This document shows, piece after piece, positions 55,465-64,000 of a DNA stretch of 64,000 nt. The stretch is taken from assembly GCA_025594325.1 (NCBI GenBank), contig JANHCV010000002.1:1-64000 (forward strand), given 5' to 3'. Positions within the stretch are counted from its first letter, which is position 1; the number at the start of each line of letters is the position of its first letter. Below the pieces are notes generated by a model, which saw nothing but the letters and a program-made list of their open reading frames with translations, did not search any database and was not told where the DNA came from. The position numbers and the translations under genes were made by a program. This DNA comes from Blastocladiella emersonii ATCC 22665 (Eukaryota; Blastocladiomycota; Blastocladiomycetes; Blastocladiales; Blastocladiaceae).

Positions 55465-57751
55465 ATGATCGCCAAAATGGTCGTGACTCGTGGAGGCTCA
55501 GCCGCTGTCTCCGCGGCGAGACAACTGCCGCTCCGACCACCCACTCGCGCCATGAAGCATTTTGAAAACCATGCACCGAAACTCCATGCATCATCCAGCA
55601 GCGCGCGATCCATGGGCCATGCGCCGAATCAGCACGGATCGCGGGATCCGAAGCCTCACAGCCGTGGACCGGCTCCCATGATCGTTAAGCTTGAGCCGAA
55701 TGTGTCGCGGCCCGTTAAGGTCGAGGACCGCCATGACGCGAAGCGGGTACGTCAACTCCCACCCTACTGTCCGACAGCGCGGCCGAGTGACGCTCGAGGC
55801 CGTCAGTCTAGGACCGCGCGACACGAGGGCGGGTACGACCCGCGAGCGACGGCGTCTAGCTCGCCAGACGACGGCCCGATGCACCGGCCTCGCTTCAGCC
55901 AGCCGAGCGACTCGCAGAAGCGCGCGGCCGAGCTCGTACTCGCCGGCCACAACGTGCTGATCCACGGTCCAGGCGGCACAGGTACGATTGGACAGCTTTA
56001 TCCTCGTCGGAGGCGCGCCGCTGACTCGACCACACCGCGCACCCGCCCCATAGGCAAGTCGTACCTGATCGACTACCTCGTCCGCAAGCTGCAAAAACAG
56101 GGCAAGACGGTCGATGTCACGGCAACGACGGGGATTGCCGCGGTACGCGCCTTGATCTACCGCGAGAGGCGGCTAAGCTGACCCGCCTTCGCACGTCCTC
56201 AGGTCAACATTGGCGGCGAGACGCTGCACAGTTGGGCGCGGATCGGCAAGGGCCCGAGCGACCTGCCCGACCCTGCACACGAGCCGGACGCCGCGGAGCA
56301 GCGCGTTCGAAACAAGCGGCGCAGCGAGCTCTCTCACGCCCGCCGTGGGCTCGACGGCGACGACGCGTCCTTGCCCAACCTGCTTCCGAAGACAGACGTG
56401 CTCATCATCGACGAGATCTCGATGCTCAAGGCCTCGCTGTTCGAGTACATCAACGCGCACGTCAAGGTCCAGGCCGAGCTCCGCGCCAAGGCCACGGGCG
56501 CGTTCAGCGCGTACCGCAACGACCGCGCCCTGCCGCCGTGGAAACAGTTCTTTGGCGGGATCCAGGTTGTTTTCGTCGGCGGTACGTTGCTCCCTTCCCG
56601 CCCATGGCACCTCGCACTTACGCTTCACCCGCCCGCTAGACTTCTTCCAGCTGCCGCCCGTCGAAGAGACGCTGCGGCTGACGGCGAGCGGGTACCGGCA
56701 GTTCCAGCCACACGACGCGCTGTACGTGTTCCAGGCACCGTCGTTCCGCGAGGCCAACGTGCGGGTCGTGAACCTCGACGTCAACTTCCGCCAGCGCGAG
56801 GATGACGCCGAGGCCGATACGGGCAGCGCGGCGGCCAACGCCGCGTTCCGGTCGCTCCTCGCGGCGATCCGGACGCGCGGGTTCGCGGGGCTCACGGCGC
56901 AGCACCACTCGCTGCTCGGCTCGCTCACGCTGCCCATGACCGTCAAGGCGGACCCGAGCGACCCGCCGCCGCTGTACCTGTACACGTCCAACGCGGCGGC
57001 CAAGGCGCACAACGACGCGAGCATGGCCAAGCTCGGCACCGCGGTCCCGGCCGCCGTGTACGAGGCCGTCGACTGGGCGCACCCGGACCGGCGCCAGTTC
57101 CCGCAGGCGCTCAACGCGCTGCTTGCGGGCGAGGCACGGCTCACGGACGAGCGGCTCGAGCTCAAGGTCGGCGCCGCCGTCATGTGCGTCAAGAACGTCG
57201 ACCCGCAGCACGAGTACGGCAAGCTCGCGCGCGGCACGTCGATCCCCGAGAGCGCGTCGGCCGCGATCAAGGGCGGCCCGATCCGCAACGGGATGCGCGG
57301 CACCGTCATTGGCTTCGACGCGAACCGGCTCCCGCGCGTCCGGTTCCAGGCCGTCGGCCGCAACAAGGCGTTCGAGACGACGATCCTCCCCGTGCTGTTC
57401 GAGCACCGCACGCGCGTGGTGCCGCCGCCGCGCGAGGACGACGACGGCAACATGGTCACGTACGAGCGGCCCGTCCAGATCACGGTGGCGACGCGGCTGC
57501 AGCTGCCGCTCACGGTCGCGTTCGCCGTGACGGTGCACAAGTCGCAGGGCCTGACGCTCGACCGCGCCGTCGTCGACCTCGCCAAGGTGTTTGCCAAGCA
57601 CCAGACGTACGTTGCGCTGTCGCGCATGCGGTCCGTGACGGGGCTCCAGGTCCTCAATCTCCAGCCCAGGTCGATCGAGGTCGATGCGCGCGTCGTCGAG
57701 TGGCACGAGGCCGAGGTGCAGCGGGAGCGCGAAGAGGGGAGCAGGGGATGA
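55465..57751 (+). CDS. PIF1-family DNA helicase (copy B)
   Basis: Four exons (55465-55981, 56054-56142, 56203-56581, 56640-57751; introns of 72, 60 and 58 nt) give 698 aa. All helicase motifs are present: GPGGTGKS (168-175, split by intron 1), VTATTGIAAV, Walker B LIIDEISML (Asp272, Glu273), FVGDFFQLPPV across intron 3, and the C-terminal TVHKSQGLTLDRAV and YVALSRM. It is homologous to copy A just upstream, sharing two intron positions. Copy A lacks the intron in Walker A. The N-terminus is poorly conserved and basic with VKLEP and VKVED motifs; ATGs at 55477, 55552 and 55678 are alternative starts. Its stop is 43 bp from the convergent VPS74 stop. Whether it is nuclear, telomeric or mitochondrial is not decidable here. 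Confidence 0.88.
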
Positions 57752-57794
57752 TGATGTCTAGGCTGGCAAAACACTATATAAAAAAGGAGAATCA

Positions 57795-59060
57795 TCAAAG
57801 CAGACTGTCCATGCGCGCGAACACGGACACGATGGCGGCGACAATCTCGAGCTGCTCGACGCCGTTGACGACGACGGGCTGGCCCTGGACGGCGGCATCA
57901 TCCCAGCGCGCGAACGCGACGAGCAGGTCGTCGGCGCGGCTCCACGCGGCCTCGCGCTCGCCGAGCGTGGGTAGCCGCGCGAGCACGTTCTCGAGGACGT
58001 TGCCCGAGTGCGCGGCCGCGACGAGCGCCACGGTGCGCAGCGTCGTGCCCGTCGACCACGCGGCGGTGCCGGGCGACCCGCGCAGCGTGGTCAGGACGCG
58101 CGTCGCGATCTCGTCCTTGCACGCCGTGTCGGCGACCGGGTGCGTCGCCATGTCGAAGATGACGAAGCTGCGGCGCTCGGTCCGCAGCACGCCCTTGTCG
58201 ACGAGGCCCTTGGCGAGCCGCTCGCGCACCTGGCGCAGCTGGTACGACACGCGCAGAATGTTCCACGTCTCGCCTACACCGTGCAGCGAGTGAGCGAGCC
58301 GTCAATTGAGTCGCAGAACGCGCGATAGCGACGTACCACTGAGGAGGTCCATCCAGGTTGCAATGCTCCAGTACTCGCCGGGCCCGTCGCCGCCCTGGCC
58401 AAACTGGGACGCGGTCGAGCCGCGGCGGCCATTGGACGCGGTTGGTGGCGGTGCGGACGCGGAGGCGAACTTGGCCGAGGAGGCACCGTTCGTGTAGTCG
58501 GTGCCTGTTGGTGGTGCGGCGGACGCGGAGAAGGTGCCGTCCTGGGTCTGGCGGATGAGGCGCAGGGTCTCGTCGAGTAGGACCTCGCCGGTCGGGCGGG
58601 TGTTGACGACGCAGATCGGGCGATCCTGGAGGTGCAGGCGCTTGCGGTCGTTGGAGGGGACCATGGCGATGCGGCCGCGCAGGGCGAGCTCCATGAGGAT
58701 GCAGCCGCGCAGCACGTAGCTCAGCGAGTCGTTCCAGAAGGACAGGTAGCCCTGCTTGTCCTTGAGGCCGAGCAGCAGCACCTCCTCCATGAGCGTGAGG
58801 CGCGGCGACCGGTTGGCGCCGCCGTCGGTCACGTCGCGGTCGGCGCCCTCGAGGATCTCGGTCGGGTCCCACGCCAGCCGCGTCCCGTCGGCCGTCAGCG
58901 TGCTCACCGACACGGCGCGCCCGCCCGCGCTCCCGCCCGTCGTGGTCGGGCCCGCCGCCGCCGCGGGGATGCCCGCCGAGGACGCGGTCATGACGTCGCC
59001 CTCGCTGCCGGTCACGCCGCCGGCGCCCATGTTCCCGCGTCGCCGCGTGAGGCCAGACAT
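57795..59060 (-). CDS. VPS74: Golgi PI4P-binding protein Vps74/GOLPH3
   Basis: Two exons (59060-58337, 58273-57795; 63-nt intron) give 400 aa. The GPP34 domain starts at about residue 85 ([20 protein letters not shown] then SFWND), continues through [19 protein letters not shown] and [12 protein letters not shown], and resumes across the splice site at [38 protein letters not shown] and FDMATHP. This is unmistakable GOLPH3/Vps74, which binds PI4P on Golgi membranes and retains glycosyltransferases by their cytoplasmic tails. A Ser/Gly/Ala-rich insert of about 55 residues (180-235), absent from yeast and animal proteins, interrupts the domain. The Mnn1-type enzyme in this window is the sort of client it retains. 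Confidence 0.95.
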
Positions 59061-59310
59061 GGTGGTATCGATATCGGTATCGGCGCTGATTCGTTGCAGG
59101 ATGTGGCCGGGAGAGGAGAACACTCTATCCTTCTGCCTTGAGGGGTGGCGTAGCTCGCCCTTGGCGGGTCGGTCGGCGCCACGTCACGCCGCCTCACGCG
59201 CGTATGAAATCTGTCTCGCGACGCGTCTCGCAAATCACGCCGCACTCTACGAGGCAGAAGGCCCTTCGGCGTCAATACTCTGCGTTACCGCACTCGTGTA
59301 TTCCACCGTC

Positions 59311-61850
59311 TCAGTGGTGGTACTGCTCGGCCATGATCAGGACCACGAGCGCAGACCACCCAGTGAACGGGTGCGACCCGCGCGGCTCGCCCGTCTCGCC
59401 GTGGTAGTTCTCGAACAGGAACCCGGCCTTGGCGTACGCGCGCTCGACGGTTCGGATCACGTCGCCGCGGATCGCCGTGTACAGCTGCTCGGCCTCGGGC
59501 GACGCGTCGCGCGCGCGGTGCAGCGCGCCGAGGACCAGGTACTGCCAGTTGATCCACACGGCGCCGCGCCAGTAGTCCTCGCCGCGCGCGTACGCGGGGT
59601 CGTCCGGGTGCAGCGACCGGACCCCGTGCCCGGGCGCTGCGAGCTCGCGGATCAGCTGCAGCGACCACTTGAACGCCGCCGGTTGCGCCGCCGGGTCGAC
59701 GAGCCCGAGCGCAAACGGCAGCAGCGACACGTACCCGCGGCGAACCACGCGCACCGACTCGTCCTCGCTCGACGACACGCCGAGGTCGCCGAACCCGGGC
59801 TCCTCGCCGCCAGCGCCGTCTGACCAGAACAGCGCGTGCAGGGCCTCGCGCCCGCCGCGCGCCGCGGCCTCGAGCTCGGCCGCCTCGGCCGTGTGGCCCG
59901 ACGCGCGCGCGAGGGCGGCGAGCGTCTGCGCCTGCCACGCCATCCACGCCGTCAGGTCGACGTGCAGCTCGCCAATGTGCGGCGGATCGGCCCGCGGGTA
60001 GTCGTCGAGCCCCGACGCAAAGTTGTGCCGCTCGGTGCGCCCGCGCCACCGGTACACCTCCTTGGACGGCGCGTCGCGCCCGAAATCGTCGGGGATCCCC
60101 GCCTGCGTCGCGCGGTACCACTCCCAGTGACGCAGCATCGCGGGGAAGTGCGTGCGCAGGAACGCAGCCGTGTCGGTGCTCGAGTCCGAGGCGCGGCCGA
60201 TGAACGAGTCGGAGACCGATGGGTCCGCGAACTGGCCCGTGGCGGCGCTGCGGACGGCGAGCGCGCGGGCGGCGAGGACGAGGGTTGGCGGGTTGGCAAT
60301 GTGGGGCGACTGGACCTGGAACTCGGCGGGGACCTTGGACCGGGCTTCGTCGCCGAGAATCTGCTCGCGGGCGATCCACCCGTCCTTGTCCTGGGTCGCG
60401 TACCACGACACGAGCACGTCGCGGGTGAGGGACGGGTCCCACGCCTGGACGAGCAGCTGGTGGAAGCCCTCGTCCCACAGGAAGCCGCGCGGGAAGAAGG
60501 AGCGCGAGGGCGTGCCCGTGAACAGCGAGTAGGGGCGGGTGGCGCGGACGCGCGCGTCCTTGGCGGCCTTCCACGCGCGGTACGCCTCGTCGTCCTCGTT
60601 TTCGTCCTCGGGGTAGTAGAGCCAGTCGAAGACGGCGGCCTCGTTGTCCGGGGTCGGGTTGACGCGCGCGTTGCCGTAAAAGTAGCCGTGGCCGCCGAGC
60701 AGGTTGCTGAGGGCGTACTTGGCCATCTGGACCGACGCGGCGGAGAAGCCGCGCTTGGTCAGGCCGAAGGTGGACTCGAACTGTGCATCGAACGCGGCGT
60801 TCCGCTCGGCAGCGGCGGACGCAAAGGTATCAAACGCGGTTGCGGCGACTACGGGCCGGGCATCAGTTCCGTATGAAATGGCGAGTGACAGCGGGGTCGC
60901 GTACCATCAGCAGCGACGGCACCCGGATGGGCCGAGGCCGACACAAAGGTGATATCAACGGTGAAGGGGCCGGCAAAGTTGATCTGCGCGACGGCGGCGG
61001 TGACGTCGGCGAGATCGGGGTCCTCGCGGTCGCCGGGCGCGACGAGCGAGAAGAGGTCGGCGGGCGGTGGCAGTTCCTTGCCGCCGGTACGAGTGATCTC
61101 GGCGACGGTCTGCTGGGCGCGCAAGTTGAGGACCTGGGCGACTGAGTCCATGATCTGCCAGACGCGGCCCTTGGGGATGGGCAACGACGCGACGCGCGGC
61201 GCGTTCCAGGCGGGGCCGGCAACGAGGCTGTCGGGGTCGACGCGCACGAACATGTCAAAGTCAGCGAGCTCGGCCGTCTTGCCGTGAAGCATGTGGACGA
61301 CGTTCTTGCGTTCGCCGCCGAGCAGCGCGGCGGGGTCGCGGGCGTGCGGGCTGCTCACGACGCCGTTGCCCTCGAGGCCGGCGTAGTAGAAGAGGGCGAC
61401 GGCAGCGGGCTTGGTCGGGTCGAGCGGCTCGCCGCGCACGCGCACGGTCCAGTCGCCGCCGTGGTCGCCACCGGGGGCGTGCAGCCACTCGGTGGACAGG
61501 TGCAGGTTGCTGGCCGTGTCGTTGACGGTCTGGCGGGCGTAGTCGCGGCCGTTGTGCGCCGCGTACCCGTAGCCGGCCATCTTGTGGGCCTGGTCGCACG
61601 CGTGGCGCACCGACTGCAGGCCGGCATAGTCGTTGAGCGGGAACCAGGCGAGCCCCGTCAGCAGCGACTCGGGCGCGCGCGTGCGGGTGCCAAAGTAGAG
61701 GTTGGGCCGCCACGTGCCCCAGAAGCGGGCGTCGGCGGCGGCGGGCGACGCGGCGGCGGCCGTCGCGGTGGTGGTAAGGACGGCGAGGACCGCGAGGGCG
61801 GCCAGCGCGGCCAGGCCGGCGCCGTGCATAGGGTCTCGAATCCGTTTCAT
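59311..61850 (-). CDS. CWH41: ER processing alpha-glucosidase I (GH63)
   Basis: Two exons (61850-60905, 60848-59311; 56-nt intron) give 827 aa. An N-terminal signal anchor (GAGLAALAALAVLAVL) is followed by a lumenal N-terminal beta domain (FWGTWRPNLYFGTRTRAPES then LTGLAWF) and the (alpha/alpha)6 catalytic domain with the GH63 signatures FFPRGFLWDEGFHQLL (about residue 441) and NYHGETGEPRGSHPFTGWSA near the C-terminus. The enzyme removes the outermost glucose from Glc3Man9GlcNAc2 N-glycans in the ER, the first step of N-glycan processing and entry to the calnexin cycle. Length matches the family (about 800-850 aa). It is divergent from DOA10 over only 203 bp, so the two ER quality-control genes may share a promoter. 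Confidence 0.95.
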
Positions 61851-62053
61851 GGTTGGCGGGTATCGTGCACGGGAGGGCGGGAGGGAGAGAAGGGGAGGGA
61901 GGAAAGAAAGATCGGCGCGTGGACGCGTGGCACCGCGCCGCCGCCGTCGCCATCGCGCCTGTCGCACGCGCTCAACCCTCTCCCCACAGCCTGCCCACAC
62001 CATGGAACGCGGCCCGCGCGCACCGCCACTGACCGCAACGACCCGCCGGCACC
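61851..62053. promoter_or_regulatory. Short divergent promoter, glucosidase I and Doa10
   Basis: Only 203 bp separate the two ATGs. It is GC-rich with purine-rich tracts (GGGAGGGAGAGAAGGGGAGG near 61876) and no TATA box. Shared regulation is plausible by position only. Confidence 0.45.
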
Positions 62054-64000
62054 ATGGATGACCGCCTCCCGCCCGGCCCCGGCGCACCCGCCGACAACGG
62101 CGATGACCTCTTCTTCGAGGAGCCCGACGACGTGCACTCGCGCCGCGCCAGCTCGGTCGCGTCCTCGTCCTCGGCCCACTCGCGCGCGGACAGCCGCGAG
62201 GGGAGCTACGACGGCAGCGACGCCGACAGCGACGGGGATGGAGATACCTCGCTCGCCTCGCTTCCGCGCGCCTCGTCGCCGGACAGCGACTACGGCGGCG
62301 CGCACAACGCCGACGACGACCTCTTCTTCTTCTACCAGCCACCACCCACGCTTGGCGAACGCTCCGACTCGCCCGCGTCGTCGGCGTCGTGGACCACCGT
62401 CTCGTCGCCGTCGTCCTCGTCATCATCGTCCCATACATCACCCTCAATCGCAACCGCGTCGCCCTCGCCACCCGCTTCGCCCTCGGCCGCTGCCACCTTT
62501 GCCTCGCCATCGCCACCACCGATCCCGGTTCTCGCGCCACCGTACGCCTAGCCTGCTCGAACGCAGGCTCAGACTTCGCTGATCCACCACATTCTCGATA
62601 GATTGAACGTGTCGCCTGCCCCCATCGACGCCGCTGCGCCATTACCGCCACGATCCGCATCCGCACCCGCACAAGTGCAGTTGCCCTCACCGGCACCTGC
62701 GCCAGCAGCAACCGCACCAACAGCAGCACTACCAACAGCAGCAACACCAGCACCAGCACTAGCACCACCCGCCCAGGATACGCCCGTGTGCCGCATCTGC
62801 CGCGACGAGGCCACCCCCGACATGCCCCTGCACCGCCCCTGCAAGTGCACCGGCTCCATCCAGCACGTCCACCAGGCCTGCCTGCTCGAGTGGCTTTCCC
62901 GCTCGGGCAAGGACGCCTGCGAGGTGTGCGGCTGCGCCTTCACCTTCAGCCCCGTCTACCGCGCCGACATGCCGCGCATCGTCCCGCCCACCGTCGTCGT
63001 GCGCGAGATCGTGCGCTCCCTCGTCGTCCACGTCCTCCTCTACTGCCGCGTCCTCCTCGTCCTCGCCATCTGGCTCATCGCCGTGCCCTCGCTCGTCCTC
63101 TTCGTGTGGCGCCTCGCCTTCCGCTTCACCCGCGTCCGCTCGATCGCCGACAGCGCCGCCGCCTTCCCGACCTCGCGCGCCGACCTCGCCGCCTACATCA
63201 ACCTCTCGCCCCACCCGTCCGACTGGCTCCCCACCTGGCTCCCCGAGGACCTCGTCTACGGCCAGGTCCTGTGCGCCACCGCCGTGTCCATCGCCATCCT
63301 CCTCTTCCTCATCAAGGAGTGGGCCCTCGACGCCTTCCAGGTCGCCCTCGAAGCCGAGCGCCGCGCCCTCCGCGAGAAAGCGCGGGCCGACGCCGCCGCC
63401 CTGGGACGCTCCAACGCCGACGTAGCCGCCAAGCAGGCCGCCGTGGTCCGCGCCGAGGCGACCGTGGAGCGCCACGAAATCCGGGTCGCTGCGCTCCGCG
63501 ACTCGGTTGATGCACACGACGCCTCTCTGCTGCGCTCCCGCGGCCTCGTCCAAGACGCCGAGCGCCGCCTCGCCCTCGCCGGCGACGACCAGGGCACGGC
63601 TGACGTTATCAAGGCCGAACTCGATGCCGCTTTGAAGGGCAGTGAGGCAACTCTCCGCGAGGACCTCGCGAATATCAGAGAGCGCGAGCGGGAGCAGTTC
63701 GCTGCCCTCGATGCCCGCGTGGCTGCCCTTAATCTCCCCGATCTCCCACCACCAGAAGCAGCGCCGGAACCCGCCGGCGAGCCTGAGCCAGATGCGGGCC
63801 CGGCCCCCGCCGAGATCGAGGTCGAGTACGAGGACCCGTGGCAGTCTGCCGCTGCCGCCGCGGCCGCCGCACGTCCCGCCGACGTCGACGTCGACCCGCC
63901 CATCAACGTGGACGATCTCCCGCCCGCTGCGCCCGTCGTCGAACCCCCAGCGAACCCCGACAACCGCCCCGCGGCCGACGCCGGCGGCCTCGACGAGCTG
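62054..64000 (+). CDS. SSM4: ER RING-CH ubiquitin ligase Doa10/MARCH6 (5' part)
   Basis: Exon 1 is 62054-62541 and exon 2 starts at 62602 (60-nt intron, GTACGC...TAG, phase 2) and runs open to the window end: 629 residues so far. A Ser/Asp/Pro-rich N-terminus of about 225 residues, unusually long, precedes a C4HC3 RING-CH finger starting at Cys226 (CRICRDEATPDMPLHRPCKC ... HVHQAC ... CEVCG). The FSPVYRADMP string and two hydrophobic segments (LVVHVLLYCRVLLVLAIWLI; VLCATAVSIAILLFLI) follow, as in Ssm4/Doa10 and MARCH6. A charged coiled coil (about 410-530) and an acidic Pro-rich region end the visible part. Doa10 ubiquitinates misfolded and short-lived proteins at the ER and inner nuclear membrane; it normally has about 14 membrane helices, so most lie beyond the window. 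Confidence 0.92.

Noticed and set aside
55747-55811. Additional intron in PIF1 copy B (GTACGT...TAG)
   Set aside because: Splice signals look good, but removal (65 nt) would shift the N-terminal frame that carries the VKLEP and VKVED motifs and leads to an early stop. Kept as exon.
62542-62566. 25-nt intron in DOA10
   Set aside because: Too short. The 60-nt intron to the TAG at 62601 keeps frame and fits the other introns.

Overview
The window is the left end of a GC-rich fungal chromosome. It opens with C-strand telomeric repeats (AAACCT hexamers, G-strand TTTAGG) at 1-95. These run directly into a head-to-tail array of a 2,857-bp non-coding unit (95-18781, 6.5 copies), and single-copy DNA with densely packed genes follows from about 19.9 kb. 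The gene set is fungal: Ggc1-type GTP/GDP carrier, App1-type phosphatase, Mnn1-family mannosyltransferase, Oxa1, Vps74, glucosidase I and Doa10. I placed 27 short introns (54-120 nt), 19 with GTACGN donors and 24 with TAG acceptors. A C4orf47/CFAP96-type ciliary protein and a NEDD1-type gamma-tubulin targeting protein point to a zoosporic (flagellated) fungus such as a blastocladiomycete or chytrid rather than a yeast, mushroom or mould. That placement is inference.

Layout. 19.9-25.1 kb: a RegA-like response-regulator/cyclic-nucleotide phosphodiesterase fusion and a secreted App1-like protein. 25.7-29 kb: NEDD1-like WD40 protein and the mitochondrial GTP/GDP carrier. 29.4-34 kb: an unrecognised 751-aa LRR-like protein, a secreted HExxHxxGxxD metalloprotease with a probable GPI anchor, and a small secreted protein. 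34.7-41.1 kb: GDP-mannose 4,6-dehydratase and three unrecognised proteins, two of them membrane proteins. 41.8-46.8 kb: a valyl-tRNA synthetase with a mitochondrial-type presequence and a Golgi-type alpha-mannosyltransferase. 46.9-50.8 kb: an RBM26/27-like RNA-binding protein and the CFAP96 homologue. 51.4-57.8 kb: OXA1 and two tandem PIF1-family helicases, the first interrupted by an in-frame TGA. 57.8-64 kb: VPS74/GOLPH3, ER glucosidase I and the start of the ER ubiquitin ligase DOA10, which runs off the window.

How the genes relate. Several act in the secretory and glycosylation system: GDP-fucose precursor synthesis (GMD), Golgi mannosylation, Golgi enzyme retention (VPS74), ER N-glycan trimming (glucosidase I) and ER-associated degradation (DOA10). 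Others serve mitochondria (GGC1, OXA1, probably the ValRS) or the centrosome/cilium (NEDD1, CFAP96). There is no operon-like organisation. Adjacent genes are often divergent over short shared promoters or convergent with gaps of 43-75 bp. Gene models were built by hand from reading frame, splice-site and family logic. Starts are the first sensible ATG and could shift if unseen 5' exons exist.
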